Below are positions 18,003 through 26,675 of a stretch of DNA of 64,000 bases, piece after piece (positions within the stretch are counted from its first letter, which is position 1; each line of letters starts with the position of its first letter). This stretch comes from Woeseiaceae bacterium (GTDB taxonomy: Bacteria > Pseudomonadota > Gammaproteobacteria > Steroidobacterales > Woeseiaceae), in NCBI GenBank assembly GCA_028280615.1, contig JANQLK010000058.1, positions 21,360 through 85,359 on the forward strand, in the 5' to 3' direction. A model generated the notes under the pieces. That model did no database searches. It saw only the letters and a program-made list of their open reading frames with translations, and was not told the DNA's origin. A program made the translations under genes and the position numbers.

Positions 18003-18786
18003 CGACGAGGCCCTCGCGCGGCGCGGCCTCGAAATCCGGTTGAAGCACTTCCCCGAGGTGGAAGTCTGCGGCCAGAGCGCAAACGGCCGCGAGGCGCTCG
18101 AGCACGTCGACTCCCTCAAACCGGATCTCCTGTTCCTCGACGTGCAGATGCCCGGCATGAGCGGCTTCGAGGTGCTGCAGGCGCTGTCCGGGCCGGACAT
18201 GCCGGCGATCGTGTTCGTCACGGCCTACGATGAGTTCGCGCTCAAGGCGTTCGAGGCCAACGCGCTGGACTACCTCCTGAAGCCGATCAACGACGAGCGG
18301 CTGGCCGAGGCCATCGAGCGCGCGAAGAAGAGCGCCGATGCGAGACTCGCACACGTCCAGCAGTCGAAGCTCCTGAAGTTCATCTGCGAGCTGACCGGCC
18401 GCGAGCTGACGCTCGAGGGCGCGCTGGCCGAGGCCACGGGTTCCGGCGAGGCCTATCCGCGCCGGCTGGCGATCAAGGACGGCGGTGAGACCAACTGCGT
18501 CGACATCGATGCCATCGACTGGGTCGACGCGGCGGGCGACTACATGTGCGTGCACGCCGAGGGCGACACGTACGTATTGCGCGGCACGATGAAGCGCCTG
18601 GAAGAGCTGCTCGACCCGTCCATATTCGTGCGCGTGCATCGCTCGGCCATCGTCAACCGGCGCCGCGTGACCTCGATGCGGCCGCACCGCAACGGCGAGT
18701 ACTTCCTGAAGCTCGGGCCGCACAAGGAGGTCAAACTGAGCCGCAAGTACAAGGGAAATCTCGCCCGGCTCGCTGAGCGAATCTAG
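17977..18786 (+). CDS. LytTR-type response regulator
   Basis: The product is 269 residues. The N-terminal receiver domain (1-120) has the acidic pair DDE at 7-9, the phospho-acceptor Asp in LLFLDVQMPG, and the Lys in YLLKPI. The C-terminal 105 residues form a LytTR DNA-binding domain (DWVDAAGDYMCVHA, FVRVHRSAIVNRRRV). LytTR regulators bind imperfect direct repeats upstream of their targets. It overlaps the upstream kinase gene, so the two form a two-component pair similar to AlgZ/AlgR or YehU/YehT. Its target genes cannot be read from the window. It is convergent with the Lrp gene, with 13 bp between them. Confidence 0.92.
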   Translation: MMLRALIVDDEALARRGLEIRLKHFPEVEVCGQSANGREALEHVDSLKPDLLFLDVQMPGMSGFEVLQALSGPDMPAIVFVTAYDEFALKAFEANALDYLLKPINDERLAEAIERAKKSADARLAHVQQSKLLKFICELTGRELTLEGALAEATGSGEAYPRRLAIKDGGETNCVDIDAIDWVDAAGDYMCVHAEGDTYVLRGTMKRLEELLDPSIFVRVHRSAIVNRRRVTSMRPHRNGEYFLKLGPHKEVKLSRKYKGNLARLAERI

Positions 18787-18799
18787 AATCTATCTCAAA

Positions 18800-19267
18800 C
18801 TAGATCGGCAGCACGGTCGTGTGCTTGATGTCCGACATCACGATGCTCGAGTTCACTTCCTGGATGCCGGGCAGCTGCGAGAGTTTTTCGAAGAAGAACT
18901 GCTCGTAGGCCTTGATGTCCTCGGTGACGATCCTGAGCAGGAAGTCGACGTTGCCGAGCAGCACGTAGCAATCGAGCACCTCGGGATACTCGCTGACGGC
19001 ATCGGCGAACGAGGCGAGATTGCTGCGCCCGTGCGAAGTCAGCTTGACGTGCGCGAACACCATCGTGTTGAGGCCGACTTTTTCGCGATCGAGCTTGACC
19101 GGCTGGTCGCGGATGATGCCCTCGTCGCGCAGCCGCTGGATGCGCCGCCAGCAGGCCGACTGCGACAGGCCGACCTGCTCGCCAATGGCGGAGGCATTGA
19201 TTCCGGGGGCCTCCTGCAGGCGTTCGAGAATTCGGCGATCTATTTGATCTAGCGATACATTCTGCAT
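18800..19267 (-). CDS. bkdR: Lrp/AsnC family transcriptional regulator, likely BkdR-type
   Basis: The product is 155 residues, standard for Lrp. The N-terminal winged helix-turn-helix (about 8-58, RRILERLQEAPGINASAIGE to CWRRIQRL) is followed by the RAM ligand-binding domain (about 70-150, with YPEVLDCYVLLGNVDFLLRI). Lrp proteins bind amino acids, commonly leucine, and wrap DNA. It is divergent from the branched-chain amino acid degradation operon, as bkdR is in Pseudomonas. A role as local activator of that operon is therefore likely but inferred; the symbol is given on that basis. Confidence 0.85.
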   Translation of the reverse strand: MQNVSLDQIDRRILERLQEAPGINASAIGEQVGLSQSACWRRIQRLRDEGIIRDQPVKLDREKVGLNTMVFAHVKLTSHGRSNLASFADAVSEYPEVLDCYVLLGNVDFLLRIVTEDIKAYEQFFFEKLSQLPGIQEVNSSIVMSDIKHTTVLPI

Positions 19268-19402
19268 GATTAATTCGAGAAATTGACTGCTGTTGCATTG
19301 AATATGCCCTCATCGGGCACTTGGCACAACAAATCGCAATCACTTTCGGCGCCGCGAGGAGTATATTAGGGCCCGCTCCAGAGAAGGCTTTCGGGGACGC
19401 CG

Positions 19403-21778
19403 ATGACCGTGTTCGACCACCCAGAGTTCGACCGCCACGAGATTGTCCATTTCGTGGACGATCCGGGCACCGGCCTCAAGGCCATAATCGCCATCCACTC
19501 CACCGCGCTGGGCCCGGCCGCGGGCGGCTGCCGCCGCTGGCAGTACGTGTCGGATGCCGAGGCCGTCACCGACGTGCTGCGCCTGTCGCGCGGCATGACC
19601 TACAAGAATGCCGTGGCCGGCCTGCCCTTCGGCGGCGGGAAGTCGGTCATCCTCGCGAGCGACGACACGCCGAAGTCGGACGCGCTGTTCCGCGCCTTCG
19701 GACAGGCCGTCGATGCGCTCGGCGGCCGCTACATCACGGCCGAGGACGTCGGCATCGCCGTCGACGACATGCGCATCGTGCGCGAAGAGACGCGCTACGT
19801 TTCGGGGCTGCCGCAGTCGGGCGATAGCGCCGGCGGCGACCCGTCGCCGTGGACCGCGCTCGGCTGCTACCTGGGGCTCGTGGCGGGCGTCCGCCATCGC
19901 CTCGACAGGGACGGCGTCGACGGACTCAAGGTCGCCGTGCAGGGCGTCGGCCACGTCGGCCTGAAACTCGTCGAAATGCTTGCCAAAGCCGGTGCCGAGG
20001 TGCTGGTCGCCGACGTCAACCGCGAGCACTTGAAGCGCGCAGAGGCGATCGACGGCGTCACGGTCGTCGGGCCGCGCGAAATCCTGTTCGCCGACGTGGA
20101 CGTGCTGGCGCCCTGCGCGCTCGGTAACGTGCTCGATGCGCAGACGATCCCGAGAATCCGCGCAAGCCTCATCGCCGGCGCCGCCAACAACCAGCTCTCG
20201 ACGGCCGATGACGGCCGGCGTCTCGCCGCTCGCGGCATCCTGTACGCGCCGGATTACGTGCTCAACGCGGGCGGCGTGATCAGCGTCGCTCACGAGTACC
20301 TGGGTGAAAGCTCGGAGGACGCGGTCCGCGCCGAGGTCGAACGCATTCCCGAACGGCTGCGCGACATCTTCAAGGAGTCCGCGCGCTCGAACCGCCCGAC
20401 CAACGAGATCGCCGACGAACTTGCCCGCCGCACCGTGGCGAGCGGCAACAAGAACGAGAGCCGCCGGGTCGCGTGGCGCGATCCGGCGGCCCCGCGTCAA
20501 GCAGAGGAAGCAATGGCTAAACAGTCCCGACTGCATATTCCACACCCGACCGCCCGGCCAGGCGACGAGCCGGACTTCAGCTACCTGGACCTGTCCCCGG
20601 CCGGCAGCGTCGACAAGCCCTCCGTGGGCGCGAGCGCGCGCAGCATTGAGCATCTGAGCAGCGAACTCGTCCGCGTCCTCGACGATGATCACACGGCCAA
20701 GGGGCCCTGGAACCCGGGCCTCGACGAGCAGCAACTCACGGTTGCGCTGCGCTGGATGCTGCTGAATCGCGTCTTCGATCAGCGCATGTGGCAAATCCAG
20801 CGCCAGGGCCGGATCTCGTTTTACATGGAGGCCGCCGGCGAGGAGGCTGTCTCGGTCGGCGCGGCGATGGCGCTTCGCCACGGCGACATGTGCTTCCCGT
20901 CGTACCGCAACCAGGCGCTGTTCATGTACCGCGGCGTCAAGCTCGTCGACATGATGTGCCAGTGCCTGTCCAACACGCGTGACATGTGCAAGGGCCGCCA
21001 GCTGCCGATCATGTATCACTCGAAGAGCGGCAACGTGTTCTCGGTCTCCGGCAACCTGGGCACGCAGTACCCGCACGCGGTGGGCTGGGCCATGGCCTCG
21101 GCGATCAAGGGCGAAGACAATATCGCCGCTTCGTGGCTCGGCGACGGCAGCACGGCCGAGGCCGATTTCCACCACGCGTTGACGTTCGCGACCGTGTACC
21201 AGGCGCCCGTGATACTCAACGTCGTCAACAACCAGTGGGCGATCTCCACGTTCCAGGGCACGGCCGGCGGCGAGCGACGCTCGTTTGCGGCACGGGGCTT
21301 GGGCCTCGGCATCCCGGGCATCCGTGTCGACGGCAACGATCTGCTGGCCGTCTATTCGGCCACGGTCTGGGCCGCGGACCGCGCGCGCCGCGGCGGCGGA
21401 CCGACGCTGATCGAGCTCGTCACCTACCGCGCCGGCGCGCACTCGACCAGCGACGACCCCTCGAAATACCGGCCCAAAGACGAACACAAGGCGTTTCCGC
21501 TCGGCGACCCGATCGAGCGGCTCAAGCAGCACGTGATCACCGAGGGATTCTGGTCGGACGCCAAGCACGAGAAGCTCGAGAAGGAGCTCCGCGACGAAGT
21601 CACGGCGGCGTGGAAGGAAGCGCAGCAGTACGGGACCATGACCGAGGGTCCGTGGCTCGATCCCGAGACGATGTTCGACGACGTCTATGCCGATCCGCCG
21701 CGGCGCCTCGAGGGGCAGCGCCGGCGCATGCTCGAGATTCATCGGGGCAACGGAGACGACGCCGGGGGGCGCGGCTGA
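19403..21778 (+). CDS. leucine (Glu/Leu/Phe/Val) dehydrogenase fused in frame to 2-oxoacid dehydrogenase E1-alpha
   Basis: The frame is unbroken for 791 residues. Residues 1-350 are a complete branched-chain amino acid dehydrogenase with Lys68 (MTYKNA) and the catalytic Lys80 (GLPFGGGKSVIL). The NAD-binding turn is GVGHVG at 181-186, and GAANNQL follows. The family normally ends near IADELAR. Here a 20-residue Arg/Glu-rich linker leads straight into a complete E1-alpha of the branched-chain 2-oxoacid dehydrogenase complex (from Met371). That part has the thiamine diphosphate motif GDGSTAEADFHHAL ending NNQWAIS. The two activities are consecutive: oxidative deamination of Leu/Ile/Val, then oxidative decarboxylation of the 2-oxoacid. 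A strong ribosome site precedes Met371, so free E1-alpha may also be made. A lost stop codon or sequence error is the alternative. Confidence 0.88.
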   Translation: MTVFDHPEFDRHEIVHFVDDPGTGLKAIIAIHSTALGPAAGGCRRWQYVSDAEAVTDVLRLSRGMTYKNAVAGLPFGGGKSVILASDDTPKSDALFRAFGQAVDALGGRYITAEDVGIAVDDMRIVREETRYVSGLPQSGDSAGGDPSPWTALGCYLGLVAGVRHRLDRDGVDGLKVAVQGVGHVGLKLVEMLAKAGAEVLVADVNREHLKRAEAIDGVTVVGPREILFADVDVLAPCALGNVLDAQTIPRIRASLIAGAANNQLSTADDGRRLAARGILYAPDYVLNAGGVISVAHEYLGESSEDAVRAEVERIPERLRDIFKESARSNRPTNEIADELARRTVASGNKNESRRVAWRDPAAPRQAEEAMAKQSRLHIPHPTARPGDEPDFSYLDLSPAGSVDKPSVGASARSIEHLSSELVRVLDDDHTAKGPWNPGLDEQQLTVALRWMLLNRVFDQRMWQIQRQGRISFYMEAAGEEAVSVGAAMALRHGDMCFPSYRNQALFMYRGVKLVDMMCQCLSNTRDMCKGRQLPIMYHSKSGNVFSVSGNLGTQYPHAVGWAMASAIKGEDNIAASWLGDGSTAEADFHHALTFATVYQAPVILNVVNNQWAISTFQGTAGGERRSFAARGLGLGIPGIRVDGNDLLAVYSATVWAADRARRGGGPTLIELVTYRAGAHSTSDDPSKYRPKDEHKAFPLGDPIERLKQHVITEGFWSDAKHEKLEKELRDEVTAAWKEAQQYGTMTEGPWLDPETMFDDVYADPPRRLEGQRRRMLEIHRGNGDDAGGRG
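20503..20515 (+). promoter_or_regulatory. internal ribosome binding site and start for free E1-alpha
   Basis: AGAGGAAG at 20503-20510 stands 5 nt (from GAGG) before an in-frame ATG at 20513. The 421-residue product from here begins MAKQSRLHIPHP, the usual kind of E1-alpha N-terminus, so this is probably the ancestral start of a separate gene and may still be used. Confidence 0.6.
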
Positions 21779-22797
21779 TGGCTCAGATGAACATGATCGA
21801 GGCGATCCGCGATGCCATGGACATCGTCATGGAGAACGACCCGAGCGTGATTGCGATCGGCGAGGACATCGGCTACTTCGGCGGCGTGTTTCGCTGCACC
21901 GACGGCCTGCAGCGCAAGTACGGCGAACACCGCGTCATCGACGCCCCGATCGCCGAGGGCGGCATCATCGGTGCGGCGATCGGCATGGGCGTGAACGGCT
22001 TGCGGCCCGTCGCCGAAATCCAGTTCGCGGACTACATATACCCGGGCTTCGACCAGATCGTCTCGGAACTCGCCCGGCTCAGGTATCGCTCCTGCGGCGA
22101 ATTTTTCTCGCCTGTAACGATTCGAACGCCCTGCGGCGGCGGCATTCGCGGCGGCCAGACGCACTCGCAGTCGCCCGAGAGCATCTTCACCCACGTCAGC
22201 GGCATCAAGGTCGTCATGCCGTCGAACCCGTACGACGCCAAGGGGCTACTGATCGCCTCGATCGAATCCGACGACCCGGTCGTATTCTTCGAGCCCAAGC
22301 GAATCTACAACGGCCCGTTCGATGGCGACCCGGACAAACCGGCCGTATCATGGGCATCGCACCCGAAAGGCGAGGTCCCCGAGGGTCACTACACGGTGCC
22401 GATCGGCGAGGCCGAGGTCGTGCGCGAAGGCTCGGAGATCAGTGTCGTGACCTACGGCACGCTCGTGCATGTTGCCGTCGCGGCCGCCGAGAAGACGGGC
22501 GTCGACGCCGAGGTCATCGACGTGCGTTCGATGTCGCCCGTCGACTCGATCACGCTCGCGAATTCGGTCAAAAAGACCGGCCGCTGCCTGGTCGCCCACG
22601 AGGCGACGCGTTTCGGCGGCTACGGGGCCGAGCTGGTCGCGACAATCCAGAAGGACTGTTTCTACCACCTCGAAGCGCCGATCGGCCGGGTCGCGGGCTG
22701 GGATACACCGTATCCGCACGCGTTCGAGTGGCAGTACTTCCCGGGCCTGAAACGCATGATTGCCGGCATCGAAAAAGTATTGGAGGGCGCCGCATGA
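21778..22797 (+). CDS. bkdB: 2-oxoisovalerate dehydrogenase E1 subunit beta
   Basis: The product is 339 residues, normal for E1-beta, and starts at an ATG that overlaps the preceding stop (TGATG). Typical motifs are present: IGEDIGYFGGVFRCT, EGGIIGAAIGMGVNGLRPV, IRTPCGGGIRGGQTHSQSPE, then the C-terminal transketolase domain (VPIGEAEVVREG, LVAHEATRFGGYGAELVA). With E1-alpha it forms the alpha2-beta2 thiamine-dependent decarboxylase that acts on 2-oxoacids from leucine, isoleucine and valine. The GGYGAE and SQSPE features fit the branched-chain rather than the pyruvate enzyme, and the leucine dehydrogenase fusion supports that. The symbol is by role; naming differs among organisms. Confidence 0.92.
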   Translation: MAQMNMIEAIRDAMDIVMENDPSVIAIGEDIGYFGGVFRCTDGLQRKYGEHRVIDAPIAEGGIIGAAIGMGVNGLRPVAEIQFADYIYPGFDQIVSELARLRYRSCGEFFSPVTIRTPCGGGIRGGQTHSQSPESIFTHVSGIKVVMPSNPYDAKGLLIASIESDDPVVFFEPKRIYNGPFDGDPDKPAVSWASHPKGEVPEGHYTVPIGEAEVVREGSEISVVTYGTLVHVAVAAAEKTGVDAEVIDVRSMSPVDSITLANSVKKTGRCLVAHEATRFGGYGAELVATIQKDCFYHLEAPIGRVAGWDTPYPHAFEWQYFPGLKRMIAGIEKVLEGAA

Positions 22798-24083
22798 GTG
22801 AGTACGTCTTCAAACTACCGGACCTGGGCGAGGGCACGGTCGAGTCCGAGGTTGGCGAGTGGTTCGTCAAGGTCGGGGATCACGTCAACGAGGAAGACGT
22901 CGTCGCGACGATGATGACCGACAAGGCGGCGGTCGAGCTCTCGTCTCCGGTCACGGGCAAGGTCGTGAAGCTCGCCGGCGAGCCCGGCGACGTCGTCGCC
23001 GTGGGCGGCGCGCTCGTCGTGTTCGAACTCGGCGGCGGCAACGGCGCCGCGGCGCCTGAACCGACCGTCAGCCCGGAGGAGCCGCCGACCGAGGCACCCG
23101 CCGCGCCTCCGCGGACAACCGCGAGCGATGAGACGCCGGCACGGGCGGAGCCGACGGCCGATACGAACACGACCGGCGCGGCGCCGGCCGACGGCGGCAG
23201 CGAATCGGCCGAGCGCGGTCGCGTCCTGACGTCGCCTGCCATCCGTCGCCGCGCCAAGGAAGCCGGTGTCGACCTGACACTGGTCCCCGGTACCGGACCG
23301 GGTGGCCGCATCCGGCGCGCGGATTTCGATTACTACCTCGAGCGCACGGGCGGGCACACTCAGGCCACCTCGGCGCAGCGTGCCACGGGCAAGAGGGAAA
23401 TCAAGGTCATCGGATTGCGGCGCATGATCGCGGAGCGCATGTCCGAGGCGAAGCGCGAAATACCGCACTTCTCCTATGTCGAGGAGATCGACATCACGGA
23501 ACTCGAGCGGCTGCGCAAACACCTGAACGGCAAGCTGTCCGATTCCTCTGACCGGCTGACGATCCTGCCGTTTCTGGGCGCCGCGCTCGTGCGCGCGCTA
23601 AGAGATTTTCCGCAGTGCAACGCGACCTATGACAAGGAGCGAAATGTCATCGTGCAGCACGAAGCCGTACATCTGGGTGTAGCCACCCAGACGCCGGACG
23701 GCCTAAAGGTACCCGTCGTGAGGCACGCCGAGGCGCTGAACCTCGAAGGCCTCGCGGCCGCGATCCGCAGCGCGTCGGCCGCGGCGCGCGACAATTCCGC
23801 GACCCGCGAGCAGCTCACGGGTTCGACGATCACGATAACGAGTCTCGGCAGGCTCGGCGGTATCGTCTCGACGCCCGTCATCAACATGCCGGAGGTCGGC
23901 ATCATCGGCGTCAATCGTGCCGTCGAGCGGCCCATGGTCGTGGACGGCCAGGTCCAGGTACGCACGATGATGAACCTGTCGACGTCCTTCGATCACCGCT
24001 TCGTCGACGGCTACGATGCGGCGGCGATGGTGCAGCAGATCAGGGAGCTGCTCGAGCACCCGGCGACGATTTTTCTGCCGTAG
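22794..24083 (+). CDS. branched-chain 2-oxoacid dehydrogenase E2 (dihydrolipoamide acyltransferase)
   Basis: The product is 429 residues; its ATG overlaps the E1-beta stop (ATGA). Domains in order: one lipoyl domain (1-80, lipoylated Lys44 in MMTDKAAVE), a long Ala/Pro/Thr/Glu linker (85-145), a peripheral-subunit binding domain (about 148-185, SPAIRRRAKEAGVDLTLV) and the acyltransferase core (about 200-429) with the catalytic SFDHRFVDGYDAA. It passes the acyl group to CoA, giving isovaleryl-, isobutyryl- or 2-methylbutyryl-CoA. No E3 gene follows, so the shared lipoamide dehydrogenase is encoded elsewhere. Confidence 0.92.
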   Translation: MSEYVFKLPDLGEGTVESEVGEWFVKVGDHVNEEDVVATMMTDKAAVELSSPVTGKVVKLAGEPGDVVAVGGALVVFELGGGNGAAAPEPTVSPEEPPTEAPAAPPRTTASDETPARAEPTADTNTTGAAPADGGSESAERGRVLTSPAIRRRAKEAGVDLTLVPGTGPGGRIRRADFDYYLERTGGHTQATSAQRATGKREIKVIGLRRMIAERMSEAKREIPHFSYVEEIDITELERLRKHLNGKLSDSSDRLTILPFLGAALVRALRDFPQCNATYDKERNVIVQHEAVHLGVATQTPDGLKVPVVRHAEALNLEGLAAAIRSASAAARDNSATREQLTGSTITITSLGRLGGIVSTPVINMPEVGIIGVNRAVERPMVVDGQVQVRTMMNLSTSFDHRFVDGYDAAAMVQQIRELLEHPATIFLP

Positions 24084-24175
24084 CGGGCCAGGCTCGATGC
24101 ATTAATGCCGCTGTAATACGCGGCGCGTAGATTGCGGTGCAGTTTCGAGCCCGTTTCCGCCGCCAGTCCTCCGCC

Positions 24176-25894
24176 ATGCAAGAGCCCCTCGTTGTCGTCG
24201 CGGCCGGCGCCGCTTTAAGCGTTCTCGCCTGGAAGGTGCACGTTCGCCTGCGCCTGTCCCGCGCCAAACATCCGTCGCTCCGCGGCCACATCCGCCTGTC
24301 GCGGCGACTCGCCAGACAGGTGCCGTTCTACGAGTATGACGCCGACGACGCCTTCGCCGTCGACGGCGCCAGCGACGAGATCGTCGAGCGCCGCAAGGCG
24401 GCCTTTGCGCGCCTGTCGGAGTATCTGATCGCGAAGGCGCCGAAAACGCGCGAGGAAGGCCGCGCGCTCGAGCCCAAGGTTTCCGACATGCAGTTGACGA
24501 ATGCGAACCGCGTGCCGTTCCAGTTTCGCGGCCTCGCAAGCAAACACCTGCCCGTCGGCGCATTCAGCGATGCGACGGACGGAGTCAGGATCCGGGACCT
24601 CGACGGCAACTGGTCCTACGACGTCGGCGGATCGTACGGCGTGAACCTGCTGGGCAACGATTTTTACAAGACTGCCATCGAGCGTGGCGTCGAGCGTGTT
24701 CGCGAACTCGGACCCGTGCTCGGCCCCTACCACCCGCTGGTCAGGGACAACGTCGAATCGATCCGGCATATCTCCGGCCAGGATGAAGTCTCGTTCCACA
24801 TGTCCGGCACCGAGGCCGTCATGCAGGCCGTGCGTCTGGCGCGCTTCAACACGGGCAGGAGCCGGCTCGTCACGCTGTGCGGCGCCTACCACGGCTGGTG
24901 GGACGGCGTTCAGGGCATGGGGCATCAGCGCCCGGTTGACGACATGTACATGCTCAAGGATACGAGCCGCGATACGCTCAGGGTGCTCGACACGCGCGGC
25001 GACATCGCGTGCGTGCTCGTCAACCCCTTGCAGGCGCTGCATCCGAATCGCGGCGCGTCGAGCGACGCCATGCTCTTAAACAGCAGCCGCTCGGCCGGCC
25101 TCGATCGCGAGTCCTACTCGGCATGGCTGAAGGAGCTACGGGAGGTTTGCACGCGGCGCGGCATCGTACTCGTTTTCGACGAGGTGTTCACAGGCTTCCG
25201 GTTGGGCCCGGGCGGCGCCCAGGCCTACTTCGACGTGCGCGCCGACATGGTGACTTACGGCAAGACGATCGGTGGCGGGCTACCGGTCGGCGTGCTCGCC
25301 GGGCGCGCCGATCTCATGCGTCGGTATCGCGACGACCGGCCGGCCGACCTGTGTTTCGCGCGCGGCACGTTCAACTCGCATCCCTACGTCATGGCCAGCA
25401 TGAACGAGTTCCTGACGGTCGTGACGCGCGACGGCTGGGATGCGGAGGCCTGCCGGCAACTCGAAATCTGGGACCGCCGCCGCTCGGCGCTCAACGGGAT
25501 GCTCGCGGCGCGCCAGCTGCCCGTGCGGGCCCACGGCATGGCGTCGGTCTGGATGCTGACCTACGAGACACCGGGGCGCTTCAACTGGCTGCTGCAGTAC
25601 TACCTGCGCGCTGAGGGTCTGGCGTTGAGCTGGGTCGGCACGGGGCGGCTGATCTTCAGCCACGATTACACCGACGCCGATTTCGACGCGGTTGCCGAGC
25701 GCATCGTGCGTGCTGCCGAACGCATGCGCGACGACGGCTGGTGGGCGGCCGCGCCGGGCATGACCGACAGGGCAATCAGCAGGCGGGTGTTTAAGGAAAT
25801 GCTGAGACGCCGCATCGGCGGAGCGCGTACGGATCGGCCGAACGAGGCAGGACGCCCGCCGGTCAGCGCGCAGCGCGCCGGCGGCGACCCGTGA
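24176..25894 (+). CDS. membrane-anchored class III aminotransferase (glutamate-1-semialdehyde aminomutase-like)
   Basis: The product is 572 residues from the ATG at 24176 (MQEPLVVVAAGAAL); a GTG at 24137 would add 13 basic residues. A single N-terminal hydrophobic segment (about 3-18) precedes a basic stretch, so the enzyme is probably tethered to the membrane. From about residue 130 it is a fold-type I PLP enzyme resembling HemL: HMSGTEAVMQAVRLAR, CGAYHGWWDG, VFDEVFTGFRLGPGG and the PLP Lys in VTYGKTIGGGLPVG. HemL itself has about 430 residues, so the extra N-terminal 120 residues point to a different substrate. Related stand-alone domains act in lipid or polyketide pathways. Its neighbours are lipid genes; the substrate is unknown. 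Confidence 0.8.
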   Translation: MQEPLVVVAAGAALSVLAWKVHVRLRLSRAKHPSLRGHIRLSRRLARQVPFYEYDADDAFAVDGASDEIVERRKAAFARLSEYLIAKAPKTREEGRALEPKVSDMQLTNANRVPFQFRGLASKHLPVGAFSDATDGVRIRDLDGNWSYDVGGSYGVNLLGNDFYKTAIERGVERVRELGPVLGPYHPLVRDNVESIRHISGQDEVSFHMSGTEAVMQAVRLARFNTGRSRLVTLCGAYHGWWDGVQGMGHQRPVDDMYMLKDTSRDTLRVLDTRGDIACVLVNPLQALHPNRGASSDAMLLNSSRSAGLDRESYSAWLKELREVCTRRGIVLVFDEVFTGFRLGPGGAQAYFDVRADMVTYGKTIGGGLPVGVLAGRADLMRRYRDDRPADLCFARGTFNSHPYVMASMNEFLTVVTRDGWDAEACRQLEIWDRRRSALNGMLAARQLPVRAHGMASVWMLTYETPGRFNWLLQYYLRAEGLALSWVGTGRLIFSHDYTDADFDAVAERIVRAAERMRDDGWWAAAPGMTDRAISRRVFKEMLRRRIGGARTDRPNEAGRPPVSAQRAGGDP

Positions 25895-25901
25895 TCGATC
25901 G

Positions 25902-26618
25902 TCAGCCCGTCGATTCCGCGCGGACCAGCGACGCCGCGTCCTCGTCCGCCGCGTCGCTTTCGCCCCTGCCCTCGAGCGCGCTGCTGATATTCAGCATCGG
26001 GTCGATGAACTCGCCCTTCAATAGATAGAGCGGCGATTTCAGGTAGATTTTGAAGTCGTGGAACGGATCCGTGAGGATCTTGGTCGCCCACACGAGACCG
26101 GTCTGCACGTTGCGAATGAAGAACAGGTGCACGGTGCGCGCGACCAGGGCGCCGATGGCCAGGAACAGCCAGAGCATCGCGAGGTTCTCGAGGTAGCCGT
26201 CCAGGTTCGCGTGACCTTCGCTGAACAGCCCGAAGAAGGTCGGGTCGTACCAGAGTACGAACGGCGAGATCGCCCACAGGCCCTGCAGGATGCGTTTGCG
26301 GCGCAGATTGTAGCCGACCTTGATGTCTTCCTTGTGGTCGTGCGTCGCGTGATTGACCTCGTCATATACGCGCGGCTCGAAGAAGAAGTGGCCAATCTGT
26401 CGTGCACACATCGCAACGATCCAGCCCAGCATGGCTGCCGCGCCCGGATTGAAGAACATGAGCGTGTAGCAGGTCAGGAAGCAAACGGCACTCAGGAGAT
26501 GCAGCGACTGGTTGATCCGGCTGTGGTGGTAATAGCGGTGATCGTCCCAGCGCTGCAGGTGAAGCTCCTCGCGGAAGCTCAAACGTTCCTTGTCGGGCGG
26601 TGGAGTGATTGCGGTCAT
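25902..26618 (-). CDS. multi-pass membrane protein resembling the Mpo1/YGL010w family
   Basis: The product is 238 residues. It has a conserved-looking His-rich pattern, YYHHSRINQSLHLLSAV, then RQIGHFFFEPR and HATHDHKED. There are about four hydrophobic helices (40-60, 63-80, 115-132, 150-172). HHS followed by LH and QxGHxxFE is the pattern of the Mpo1-like family, membrane Fe(II) dioxygenases that shorten 2-hydroxy fatty acids in yeast. The extra HDHKED histidines could add to a metal site. The assignment is by pattern only and the bacterial role is unknown. It is tail to tail with the aminotransferase gene (7 bp between them) and follows psd on the same strand. Confidence 0.6.
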   Translation of the reverse strand: MTAITPPPDKERLSFREELHLQRWDDHRYYHHSRINQSLHLLSAVCFLTCYTLMFFNPGAAAMLGWIVAMCARQIGHFFFEPRVYDEVNHATHDHKEDIKVGYNLRRKRILQGLWAISPFVLWYDPTFFGLFSEGHANLDGYLENLAMLWLFLAIGALVARTVHLFFIRNVQTGLVWATKILTDPFHDFKIYLKSPLYLLKGEFIDPMLNISSALEGRGESDAADEDAASLVRAESTG

Positions 26619-26675
26619 GGGCGCGGTACCGTTGCCAAAACCCGGCCAGCTTAAGCCGCCCGGATGATGGGAACG

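Noticed and set aside
20440..20520. A frameshift explaining the leucine dehydrogenase/E1-alpha fusion
   Set aside because: Both domains are in the same frame and no partial domain is present; a missing stop, real or artefactual, remains possible and is noted in the finding.
19340..21742. An 800-codon open frame antisense to the leucine dehydrogenase/E1-alpha gene
   Set aside because: No recognisable domain; the plus-strand frame has full catalytic motifs.
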